DNA of 64,000 nt from Ariolimax columbianus. Lineage: Eukaryota; Mollusca; Gastropoda; Stylommatophora; Arionidae. A program made the translations under genes and the position numbers. The stretch spans positions 22,124,739 to 22,188,738 of the forward strand of contig JAVGWX010000011.1 of assembly GCA_036924085.1 (NCBI GenBank), in the 5' to 3' direction. The notes below the pieces were generated by a model, which searched no databases, was not told the DNA's origin, and was given only the letters and a program-made list of their open reading frames with translations. Positions within the stretch are counted from its first letter, which is position 1. Every line of letters begins with the position of its first letter. Shown here piece after piece: positions 1 through 11,800 of the stretch.

Positions 1-162
1 TTCTGCAGTCTGTGGATTGCCATTTCATCTCTTGCTGTGTCAAGATCAAAGCGGCTGTCATTGATCAATCTCAGTGTGCCATGCTTATCCACAAGCATAG
101 CCCTCACTGCATGTGCCTTTGATGCGAAGACGTCTGTATAACAACATGAATCATTGTAACAT

Positions 163-600
163 ATCATTATCATCAAGTTAGCCAGGCAGGAGACGGTTGC
201 TAAAGTTGTCTGATCAAGTCATGACAGTGTCCTCTGCTCTCGACAGCTCTCTTCAGCTCAGTATAATTCTTCACCCCAATGTTCTTGCACGTCTGTGTGA
301 TGTACTTATTTCTTGTACGCCACATTCTTCTTTTCCTCTAAATTTTGCCTTCCAGTATTTTCAATAGTCACATTGTGACCAAATCCAATTTGGTTTCATT
401 AGATATCTAAATGCCACTTACTATACCGTTAAGTATTTGTTCGTTTAACCTGTTTATGTCCAGTTTACTCGCTTATCCTGCAATAGCACCACATTTCAAA
501 AGTTTCAAATTAATTAATTAGTTACTTTTTATTTAGAGCCCATGTTTCAGAGCCGTATAGTGCTACCGGCCAGATGTGTATGGCGATTATTTTTTTTAAG
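163..600 (-). mobile_element. RTE-type non-LTR retrotransposon 3' fragment
   Basis: On the minus strand VALYGSETWALNKK is followed, after frameshifts, by RKRRMWRTRNKYITQTCKN and then ELKRAVESRGHCHDLIRQL. This is the reverse-transcriptase thumb and C-terminus of RTE-clade elements. It ends in an imperfect (ATG)n-like tail at the low-coordinate end. It is 5'-truncated and non-functional. Confidence 0.7.
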
Positions 601-604
601 CTGC

Positions 605-1230
605 CATGGCAGCAATGTCGCCATGAAGGTTAAAGTGTATCGTGCTGTAGTGTTTGCAACTCTGCTGCATGCCTGCGAACCATTGACAATGTATAGCAGA
701 CACATCAGACAGTTAAAACGTTTCCACTTGAGATATCTGCGTAGGCTGGTCATGATAAGGTGACAGGACAAAGTGTCTGACTCTAAAATTCTTAGTCAGA
801 CTAACCTGTTGAGGACCCATACGCTTCTGTAAACATGCCAGATAAAATGGACGGGACATATTGTTCGCATGTCCGGTGAACGAATCCCCCAAGCAGCTGC
901 TACGCGGTGAGCAGGAAACAGGCAGATGCTCATTAAGTGGACAGAAGAAGCACTATAGAGACTCCTTGAATGTGTCTCTGAAAAGCTTCAACATTCATGT
1001 CACCTCCCGCGAGTTACTTGCACAGAACCTTGCCCGCTAGTAACACCAAATGTGCTCAGATCGCAGAGCGAAACTCCATCGCGGAAGCTCAGACTAAGCG
1101 TGCCGTCCGAAAGAGCTGAACACACGACGGCTTACGAAAGTCTACCGTCGCAGAATTGGTCTTAATAGCCATATGGAAACACATCTCACAGCACAAGTCT
1201 GATGCTGTCGCCATCTTAGCCTGCAATGAG
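605..1230 (+). mobile_element. RTE-type retrotransposon 3' end with decayed C2H2 tail
   Basis: VKVYRAVVFATLLHACEPLT continues as YSRHIRQLKRFHLRYLRRL and, after stops, into SRHVTSRELLAQNLAR-type sequence. It ends in a remnant of the C-terminal C2H2-like finger (RRRIGLNSHMETH). This layout, RT thumb followed by a CxxCG..F..RIGL.SH..TH motif, is typical of one RTE lineage. It lies head-on against the minus-strand RTE fragment to its left. Confidence 0.75.
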
Positions 1231-1593
1231 CAAATGTAATGATACTATTATATTATATTCCTTAGTTACACAAGATAACATGCTTCATATTACTTTTCTG
1301 TATATACAGTTGTTTCTAGCCGTCTTTGATGTTATCAATAACAACTATTAAAATTACTATTGTTTTCACGCATTCATTTCCTTTTGGCACGCATTGAGGT
1401 TGTGCTCATGGCATATCCTGTGGTGAGTCTGTACCATGGCGTCTGCTGTACGAACAACCATGATTGCTTCTCATATTGTCGTTTAATGTTTTTACATGTA
1501 GTGGTGCTATATTCAAACTCAAGAGAAAACAATGGATACCTCATTGTTAAGCGAATCGATTAAACTGACTGGTATGCCACTAATTAAGGATGG
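1231..1593. other. No recognisable feature
   Basis: AT-rich sequence with only short open frames. Nothing matches a family I recognise. Confidence 0.4.
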
Positions 1594-1682
1594 GTTTAAC
1601 TTAACTTAACTTAACTTAACTTAACTTAACGTCTTTATACTGGTTTAGAAGACCCTGCAGAGTCTGTATACAACCAGTTAAA
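1594..1682 (-). mobile_element. CR1-like 3' UTR fragment with (TTAAG)n tail
   Basis: Reverse complement of the 3' UTR seen intact at about 8400-8483: seven or so TTAAC pentamers (TTAAG on the element strand), then the segment around gtctttatactggtttagaag. Only about 90 bp survive, an extreme 5' truncation. Confidence 0.8.
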
Positions 1683-2098
1683 ATCAGTTTAATCAGCTAA
1701 AAGACAGTTTTGCAAAAGGATATCTAGTATTATCTAGACGAGAACGAACTTTGTCATCCGTTACCGTTAACGGTTATGGCAGTTGGTTTTGCTTATCACT
1801 AGTCCACATTGTTGTTCAGGTTAATTTAATAAAAGGATAATACAAACAGACATTTTTTGTGTACGCTTTCAAGGAGATGTTTATTTTTTTTTTCCATTTT
1901 GGTTTATTAAAAAACTTAGTGAAGTAGTGTCGTGTTTGTCTTGTGTGATTTCGTATTTGTGAGGTTTTTATTTATTCAGTGAGATTTAGAGCGATTGCTT
2001 GAACCCACTCGTGCTGAGTTGAAATAACTCTTGACCTTACACTGCTTCACAGGTGTTACATGTATCACATGTAAAAACATAGTTGGTGTTATGTGTCT

Positions 2099-2745
2099 GC
2101 TCATCAAGTAACGTCAGTGTTATGTTTCTGCTGCTAGACCGTCCGTGTCAAGTAACTAATATTGTGACATCAGATTTATGTGTCTGCTCCCAGACTATCA
2201 AGTAACTAATATTGTAACATCAGATTTATATGTCTGCTCCCAGACCATCAAGTAACTAATATTGTAACATCAGATTTATGTGTCTGCTCCCAGACCATCA
2301 AGTAACTAATATTGTAACATCAGATTTATGTGTCTGCTCCCAGACCATCAAGTAACTAATATTGTAACATCAGATTTATGTGTCTGCTCCCAGACCATCA
2401 AGTAACTAATTTTGTAACATCAGATTTATATGTCTGCTCCCAGACCATCAAGTAACTAATTTTGTAACATCAGTTATGTGTATCTGCTCCTAGACCATCA
2501 AGTAACAAATATTGTAACATAAAATTTATGTGTCTGCTGCTAGAACATCAAGTAACTAATTTTGTAACATTATGTGTCTGCAAGTCTGTCGAATAACTAA
2601 TTTTGTAACATCAGTTTTACGTGTCTGCAAGATCAGTAAGAAACTTATTTTGTAATGTATCTGCTAGTCTATCAAGTAACTAATTTTGTAACATTAGTTT
2701 TATGTGTCTGCTAGATTGTTAAGTAACTATTTTTGTAATGTTCAT
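2099..2745. repeat. 50-bp minisatellite abutting exon 1
   Basis: About 14 tandem units, the central eight nearly perfect and 50 bp long (catcaagtaactaatattgt, aacatcagatttatgtgtct, gctcccagac). Outer units are shorter and diverged. Each unit carries tgtctgctcccag, which resembles a 3' splice site. The array runs into the real acceptor of exon 1 at 2753. Confidence 0.9.
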
Positions 2746-2753
2746 TGTCGCAG

Positions 2754-2884
2754 GTATTCTAAGACAGCTTTGCCATGAAGGAAGGGAAGAATTACAAGAT
2801 TGGTCATCATTAGTGGACTCTGCATTTTCTATGACAGATTCTCTTACCCATAGTCTTTGCATTGACTCCAGAGAAAAAGCAGAG
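2754..2884 (+). CDS. TEX11: TEX11-like exon 1 of window
   Basis: 131 nt: two bases completing a split codon, then 43 codons beginning ILRQLCHEGREELQ and ending DSREKAE. The acceptor is ...cattgtcgcag and the donor is gtataa. It is acidic and helical-looking, like the N-terminal part of the SPO22/ZIP4 region. It ends in phase 0 and joins exon 2. The upstream coding exon was not found in the first 2.7 kb. The acceptor is directly preceded by a 50-bp minisatellite. Confidence 0.8.
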
Positions 2885-5800
2885 GTATAATGCATACAAT
2901 AGACACGTCCTTGATTACTTTAAAGATGTACATTTATTGAAACAAAAAAAATTGTTGATATAACGCAGTCTACTTCTAGTATTTTACAGTGTTAAAAATT
3001 ATTTTCAAAAAGTTTGTTTTGGTTCTGTTTTCTCCTAACATCTTCTTCTTCTTTTTCTTCAGCATTCATCTTGTAAAGGACATTGTGTTGCAGTTTACAC
3101 CAAGACCGTGATATCTGCTCCTTTCAGCCCAACACATTTTATTTCAGCTGGTTTTGTTAATCCTGGATTTGCCTTCCCACTGTTATCGCTATTCTCTAAC
3201 CACACTACACTAGTACAGCCTGTTTTCAGGGCCGCCGTTTGAAGGCAGAATAGGGTCTTGGTAAGCTGTGTCTGCATTTAGTGTTTGCGGAAAGTAATGC
3301 CAATCATGCATATCTCTTCCTGAGTCCCGCTTTGGAAGAATTTTTATGAATTGCATAGATGTTGTCTGTTCTTTGGTAATTAAATTAGAATCTATGTTTG
3401 CAAATATATTTTATTTTGTATGCTATCTGCATTATTTTAAATAACATAGTTTCAGTCTTAAACTGTACCATTTTAAATTGTTTTCTTCTAGATGTTTTTT
3501 AAGACTGTTGAAGCCTATCTTATTTCAGTTTTAATACCTTTTACCACATCCAAACATGATTATATGAGGTGAATGAAGGTTTACAATTAAAAGAAAAGTG
3601 TAATTAATCAATGTGTTATTGAAACAATTATTGCTCAGATCACAGAGAGTGCAGTCACCTCAAAGACTTGGCGAAAGCATGCTGCTCGAAAAAACAATAC
3701 TCACAACTATTCCACAGCCGATTCCCCACATGTGTGCCCTGTTTGTGGCAGGGTGTGCCATTCCAGGATTGGTTTTTGCAGCCATCAAAGAAAACATTTC
3801 ACAGCAATAGTCTGATTCTGTCACCATCTGTGCATGCGATGGGTAACTATTATTATAGAAACAGTGAAATACAATACAAGTTGTTGCTAGCCAATATGTT
3901 CAAAGGAAACTAAGAGCATTGACTAACTCATGTGTTGTTATTTTAATTATATTTTGATTTAGTAAAATTCAAATAGCCTATGTATTCTGTCACAATCATT
4001 TTGTTTTTATTCAGCTGGAGAAACTTGCTGTTGATCTTTGGAACAAGACATCCATTCTTAAAAGCAAAGGAAAATTACAACCGCCGCCATATGCGAAGTG
4101 TATGTTATATGTCTTCTCTGTCCCATTGTCTGGTTTTATATATAAATATATAAGACTATGACACCTTAGATGGCAATATATTGTACAATAATCATCATCA
4201 TTGTTTGCAAGGCTGTCTGAGCATGTCTCTCCATTTGATCCTATCCTCTGCAGTTTTCTTCATTTCAGCATATGTTCATACTTTAATGTCTCTGCATGTC
4301 TGAAATGTAAAGGTGAGTCTTGGTCGTCCCTTCTTCTTTTCACCTTGATCTTGCCCTCTAGTATCTTTTGTAGAAAACTTTCATGGCACATATTGTGTGC
4401 CAGCCAACTCAATCTTAATTTTTGTATCATTTTTAATATTTGTCTTGTGTTGTCTTGGGGAGCCGCGTAGTGCAGTAGTTAATGCGCTGGCTTCGCATCT
4501 GAGTAGTCCTGGGTTCATCTCCAGTTGAGGCAGTAGTGGTTTTTCAGATCGTAATGGCTCTTGGGTCGACCCAGCCTTAAATGGGTACCGGTTCAGTCCA
4601 GGAAGTAAAAGCGGCGAGGGAGAGGAGATGGCTACTGCCCTCATATAGCCGAGCCTTTGAAATGTGAAATCGCTAACACCTCACACCCCTACGGCAGTAA
4701 TGCTATGGGTTACTTTACTTTTTTTTACTTGTGCACCTGCCACAGTGAGAACTTTGCATTTTGGATCTTTATTCTATCCAACTTATTTGTTGCATTCCAC
4801 GGGTAGCATCATATTTCAAACGCTTCCAAACTTTTTAAATATTTATTTGCTAAAGTCCATGTTTCAGTCCCATACAGTGCATTTGGCCATATATGAGTAG
4901 TGATTATTATTTTTCTCAGTTCTATCCCAATATTTTTTAAGGTTAGCAATCTCTGTACAATAATACATAAAAGAATTGTTAGAAGTTTACATTTACAAAA
5001 TATAGTAAATCTTTAGAAAAAAAATATAATAAAGAAGAAAGATAGTATTTTATTTTTCTGCATTCATCCTGAAAAGGACGTTTGTGACGTGTCGTAGTTT
5101 GCTGCAAGGCTCTGCAATACCTGACTGTGACAAATCGCACGCTCTTCAACGGAACAATGTGTCTCATGGACCTCGGCCATCAATTTTGGTTACAGGCAAT
5201 AAACATGACATGCCTTGGTCACCTAAGCAGATTATCTTATTATATATAAATTTTATGTATATCCCTGCCGTAACATACTGCATTGTACGCAACTGTATGG
5301 GGAACTGAGTGATAGTTCGGTCAGGAACAACATACTGATAAGGCATTATACTGACAAGGCCATATCTCTTCTATGAAGGGTTCCCTGGAAACAGGCTGTT
5401 TTTAAGGTGGTCTAGCTAATGAGATCTGGATCTATGTGATCTCTATCTTAATGAGCGCCATGCAAACAAAGACAATCATAGCACAGCAACTTGGAGGACC
5501 CTGGTCCACCTTCAGGATGTGAGGAAAGCGACTACAATTCGCCACTCAAATGTCCATTTCAGGGGATATAAAAGAGTAAACATGCTCATTGTGAACATTA
5601 AACAACAACAACAGCCCAGCTATAGAATAGTATCTCACTTACTGAATGAAAACACTACAAGGAAGGGAAATTGTCACCTGATCTAAAAAAAAATTTAAAA
5701 AACCTGCAAACTGATACTTTGAAAAGTAGTACAATCAAGTTTCTCAACACTTTAAATTGTATCCTTGACAGCAGTGCCTACTAAAGAACTACCTTTACCT

Positions 5801-8800
5801 TTATATCTGTAACAAATAATAACTCATGGCAATGTTTTTATTTCAATATTTGTTTTCTCTTTCTCATGCTCAGTACGAAATATCTCATTTCAAATTATTG
5901 CTTTCTTCAATGAGTCGGTCAATGAGGATAGAGCCCTTAAGAAGCAAATGATTGTAAGTATATTTATATTTAATGGTAAGCTTTATATGGCATTCATGTC
6001 AGTATGCATAAGATGGAAACCTGTGCACCAGACCAATGTAAACCACATTAGAACGTCATTTATCTGTTCGCCCATTATCTAAACCGCCAGTTATCTGAAC
6101 AGCGGTGATAGTGGGTACGCATTTGTCTAGCCTTATTTCCTGATGTGACATTCAAGTGGCAAGTGTTCTGAGCATATTCATTAAATATTAAAATTTTCTA
6201 GGGTTAAATAAAATGCTAAAGCGAAAGCAAATACAATACTACAGGGCACAGTACAGGGCAAGCAAAGGCGAGGATGTCATCCATGAATGGACTAACTTAT
6301 GACCTGAGGAGGCATAAAAAGCAATCGCAGGCAGAAAGGTATAGCGCAGGATTGTATAGGTGTCAGCAGGGTGCCCCAATGATCTCAAGAGGTCACTGGA
6401 TGAACTAAACTGAAAGCGAAGAGTATTTTCCATGAAAAACAAATTTAAAATAGCTAAAAGGCTCCAAAATGAGGATTGGTACCAAATTAGCACAAGAAAC
6501 TGATGCTGGAATAATCAGCAATAAGTGGTTAAAGAAGCAGAAAGCCACCATTGGATCTTTGATGATTCAACTGATGATTCATTAATGTCAAAGACCATGA
6601 ATGTCAGTGGTGTGATTTAATTGAAATTTTTGAAGAAAATCCGTGATTTAACCGCATGTAGATCAGCAATGAAAAGTACATTTTTATAAACTTTTTACCA
6701 GAATGGTTGGTGAATTTTTATGTAGAATCCTTCATTGTTCAGGACACTAACTAGTTAACCAAAGTGTTTGTTTTCTTCCCTATTAAAGGTTGAAAGCTTC
6801 TTTTTTTTTCTTTCCAGCTATCTCTTGTTTGATTTGAAGTCCATTTTTCAATGATTTATTTGAGAGCAATGTTTACCTCGATTGAATGTTCCGTTTCAAG
6901 AAAAGAAGTAAAAGGGGAAAGACGTAAACATAAACACGCAAACATACGACTACTCTAAATCAGATCTTAAGAGGATGAAAGAGGCAGCTAACCACATAAT
7001 CTGGAAAGATATTGTTGTAGGAACAGATGTTGAACAGGAGTGGGAAAGTTTTAAAACAGTTCTAGAAACGCTAAAAGAGGAATGCAGGAGTGATCCCCTT
7101 ATTCAAAAAAGGCAAAAAATCAGATCCAGCAAATTATAGACCGGTGAGTTTAACGAGCATAGTCTGTACATTGTTAGAGTCAATAATCAAAGAAAACATT
7201 GTAATGCATTTAGAAAAATTTAATCTAATTAGAAATAGTCAGCATGGGTTTACTAGAGGGAGATCATGCTTAACAAATCTATTAGAATTCATGGAGGAGG
7301 TTACTAAAATCATAGATAAAGGGGAGCCAGTGGATGTTATTTATCTGGATTTGCAAAGGCCTTTGATGGAGTACCTCATCAAAGATTATTTCAAAAGTTA
7401 AAATCACATGGAATAGGTGGGGAAGTTTCCAAATGGATTGAAAATTGGTTAACGGGAAGAAGGCAGAGGGTGGGCATAAATAAGGAGTATTCTGAGTGGA
7501 GTGAAGTGAAAAGTGGTGTGCCACAGAGCTCGGTTTTTGGACCAATTTTGTTCTTGATATATATAAATGATTTGGACATTGATATGAGATCCATGATTGC
7601 AAAATTTGCTGATGACACAAAATTATGCAGTAGTGTCTCATCTAAAGCGGAAGTGGATATACTGATGTTGGATTTAGATAAAATTCGAGAATGGTCTGTA
7701 AGCTGGCAAATGGAGTTTAATGTAGATAAATGTACAGTCATCCACATGGGTAGATCCAATATGGAACATAATTACAGAATGGGAGAAAACAATATTAGAA
7801 AGATAGATAAGGAAAGGGACCTAGGGGTTTTAATAGATCATACAGGAAAGGGGAGTGAGCAAGTTAAGGTAGCAGTGAAAAAGGCAAATGCAATGTTAGG
7901 GATGATAAAAAGAAATATTAAACATAGTAGCAAGGAAGTGATAGTCAAACTGTATAAAGCATTAGTTAGACCTAGATTGGAGTACTGTGTACAGGTGTGG
8001 AGTCCTTATCATAGAGGGGACATAAACAAGCTAGAAAGAATACAAAAAAGAGCGACAAAGATGATAGTGGGATTCCAGAATTACAGTTATGAGGAACGAC
8101 TCAGAAAAACCGGCCTACAGTGTCTCGAAGAGAGAAGAATTCGTGGTGACTTAATACAGGTTTATAAGATGATCAGAGGAATCGATAAATTAGACTATAA
8201 CAAGTTTTTTTAAAATACAGCCACCTACAATAACACGAGGGCATAGCTACAAGCTGACTAAAGAGAGGTCCAGGTTAGATATTAGGAAATATTTTTTAGT
8301 CAGAGAGTGGTGCCTGCTTGGAATGCATTGCCAAGGGAGGTAGTGGAGGCAGGGACAGTTAATGCATTTAAGAATAAACTGGATGCGCATAGCTTTTAGA
8401 GCAAGGTGATGTAAATGTAACTGGTTGTATACAGACTCTGCAGGGTCTTCTAAACCAGTATAAAGACGTTAAGTTAAGTTAAGTTTCTGGCATCTGATAA
8501 TTCATCCTCAATCTTTATGTAATTCTTCGCTCCTGTTGGGTTTATAATTAGTCCTTGTCCCTCTGGGAACGGTCTCAGCTGCTGCTTGCAGAATAACTTC
8601 ATTAAAAGTTTCAACCATTATTTTCATACTTCTATTTCGTGTGTTAATAGTTTCACAAAGTTTTCTGGAGTATAACAAATCTGTCTCAGTCAGCAACTTT
8701 ATAGACCTGTGGTTGCTGCCTGCTAGTTGATAAAGATTTTCTTTGGAAATTTATGGGGGCTATTCCCTGTGAAAAAAGTAGATCTGAAGGGAGGTCATAG

Positions 8801-11800
8801 GTCATCAGCCTTTCTATTTATTAGGTGGATGTTTGTGTCAGTTTCCAGTTCTATACTTCATCTCCTTTACTATCTTTGTCTGCATATTCTAAAGGGTTCA
8901 TCTATATTCATGTAAAACTCTATTCCTTGCTTCTATTGCTAGGTGTTTGTTTCTTAATATTAAAAAAAAAATAGTATTTGTTTCTCCTGAAGACATCTTT
9001 AGCTGAATTTGACTGAATAAAATCTAAAAAAAAATAGACACTATCCATGGCTATTTTATAAAAGTGACTAAATTAATGATAATATTATTGTTGTGTATAA
9101 TTTATTTTGTGCATATTATCTAGTTTTGCCTTGCCTCTGTTTTTAATCAATGTAATATCAGCTTTTAGTAGAAGATGGCGTTTGTATATACATTCTGTTA
9201 AGTAAGAAAGTGCCTGGGTGGTTTTTAGAGGGTGGTATATGTGTGTCAGATAAGAATAACACAACTGAGAACATGCCATAAGAGGCAGCTAACAGTGAGG
9301 TCTAATAGACTCTACAGCTCATAGTTTGACACAAAGCCAGAGTGGGGATTATCTATCTGGGTGTGAAAGAAAGCAGTCACAGAAACAATACCTGAGATAT
9401 TATCAGGTAATAAAAGAGTGAATAAATCAGGGTTAGAAGACATTCGGTCAAGGATTAACAGTTCGGAGAAATATAATGTGATTTGATTTATAGTATTTTA
9501 TCAACAGTGATTAGTTTCTTTCTTTGTTAACATTCAGATGGGCTTAAAGGCTACCAGAGGGTGGATTGGTAAGTGCAGAACAAAACTGTTCATTTCTCTT
9601 TTATTACATTAACAAAACGTGAATTACTTTGATTACCATGGCTCTATGATAACAAACAATGGAGACTGTGCAAGGGGAAATAAGGAAACGATTGTCCATA
9701 GCGATCAAAAGCTGAATAGTATGCAAAATGTGTGGCATAATACTAACACAATTAAAATTGAAGATCCTAAGAACATGGGTATTCCTGGATGCAAGACATG
9801 AACTATCACACAAATATTAATATCGAGATAAAATGCTACAAAATAATTCTAAAAACACCTTGGGTATAGAAAATGACAAATAAAGCAATCCTGCAAGATC
9901 TGGGGTCAAGGAAAACTGGCTTATAAACCACATTATGTCTCGGAAACTGAGGTTTTTCTACCACATCAAGCGCCATGGCAAAGGCAGCCATCCATCGTAA
10001 ACGATGATGGTATAATTAATTTTGCTAGCGCTATTTTTAGTAAGGATTAACTGCGCTACTTTTTATCCTCACTCTCTCGTCTCGAGCCGCCCGACCCCAG
10101 TGGCAAGTCGAGGACAAGACGTCTAGGGGGTGACTACGAGATGCAGGGGACTCCGCATCAAGCACCTGTAAAAAAGACGGCGGAGCCGGAAGTCGAACCC
10201 ACACCACCTATTCACGAAGCCGACTTCTTAACCACTTTGCCACGGAATCCCCTCAAGTGCCATGACGGACTGGAAAAAGAAGTTCTGGAGGGCATTGATC
10301 CAGGAAGACAAGGCAGAGGCCGACCAAGGCGTAGATGGACACAAGACATCAAAAACACCCTAAACAGGAACATGGAGCAGATGGGTAGACTGATGCCATA
10401 CTCCAGTACTGGTCTGAATCTTCCTGTTTATAATCTTTTCAGGATATTGTTGTCTGTACCCAAGTTTGTACCTGTTAACTTTTCATTATGTCCATTCAGC
10501 AGCTTTTAAAATTATCAGAAATTAACAGTTGCTTTCTGAAAATGTAAAACCTAATCCAGTTACAAAATGTCTGCTATCTATATTCAGTCACTAATATTTT
10601 CATCTGTTGTGACTTATTAGCTGTAATCTCTGCTTAGGCATCTGAGCATTAGTTTGGCAACATAGCAACAGTTTATAAACAGTATATGTGTACTGACTTT
10701 GCTGCCAGTGTCAAACATGGTCCCTGTGCAAGGAAAATTAGAGTAGAATTTTGACGTAAGAAACGAAGGATTTCAAGGTCATTGGTGTCACCAGCAGAGA
10801 TGAATTACAAGACGAGGACATTTGAATTATGGTCATTATTATGCATTGTGCTGAGTACATTTCCAATGAAACAAATATGTACTGTTATCAACTTCCACTG
10901 ATGGTTTGTAATGCTGGTAAATCTGGCTACAGGGCAAGAAAGTGGTCATGAGACAAAAGGATAGATGATATTAAGGGGATCAGGCAATAACATTTGTTTA
11001 CAACGACTAACGCAACACACTTGGGCCAGGACAGATGACTTAAGCTCCACATGTCACTCAACAGCATAAGTGGAAAACCAACTAGCTGTCTAACTAACTA
11101 ACTTGCTGAGTGGCTAACTGATTGACTTACTAAGTAACTGACTGATAACTGACTGATATTATAAATCACTGTAAGAAATAGGTTATCAGAAAGCACATTT
11201 TGCATTGATTTGATTGATTGGTTTAGGAGACTTTGTGGAAAAATGCTGTCCAAACTCTTTAGATTTATAAAAAAAAAGGATGTTTACATAATTAACTTAA
11301 CTTAATATCATTATACTGGTTTAGAAGGCTATATAGAGTCTGTATACAACCAGTTTATTTCACTCCATGCATACTAAAAATACTCTGAGCATCCAATCTA
11401 TTTTTGAATGCCTTAACTGACTCTGCTTCTACTACATCCTGCCGCAATGCATACCAAGAATTCACCACTCTCTGACTAAAGGAATATTTCCTAATATCTA
11501 ATCTGGACCTGTCTTAAACAATTTGTAGCTGTGCCCTCTTGTTCTTGTAGCTGGTCGTACTTTGAAAATTTGGTATAGTCTAAATTTGTCCTTTCCATTT
11601 ATTAATTTATACACTTGTATTAATTCACCTCAAATTCTTCTTTGTTCGAGACACTTAAGTCCAGTTTTTTTGAGTCTTTCCTCATAACTGTAATTGTACA
11701 GTGTAATAGAACAACTCTGTAGTGAAAAAAATATAATGAAGGAAATGTTGTTAACAAAAATTAAAATTGACATATGCAGGTTGGCATTTACTCTATTGTG

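Noticed and set aside
1590..1630. Telomere-like repeat (TTAAC)n
   Set aside because: It is the TTAAG tail of a CR1-type element, contiguous with CR1 3' UTR sequence.
2099..2745. CRISPR-like array
   Set aside because: Simple tandem minisatellite without spacers.
3700..3815. C2H2 zinc-finger gene
   Set aside because: The single finger sits at the C-terminus of a truncated RTE-type element and is followed by that element's 3' UTR.
4381..4644. 87-codon minus-strand frame
   Set aside because: Antisense to a family C SINE; no domain.
10180..10252. tRNA gene on the minus strand (also 34530-34608 and 17798-17870)
   Set aside because: A and B boxes are present, but the cloverleaf is imperfect and each is the head of a repeated SINE with a tRNA-unrelated body and target duplications.
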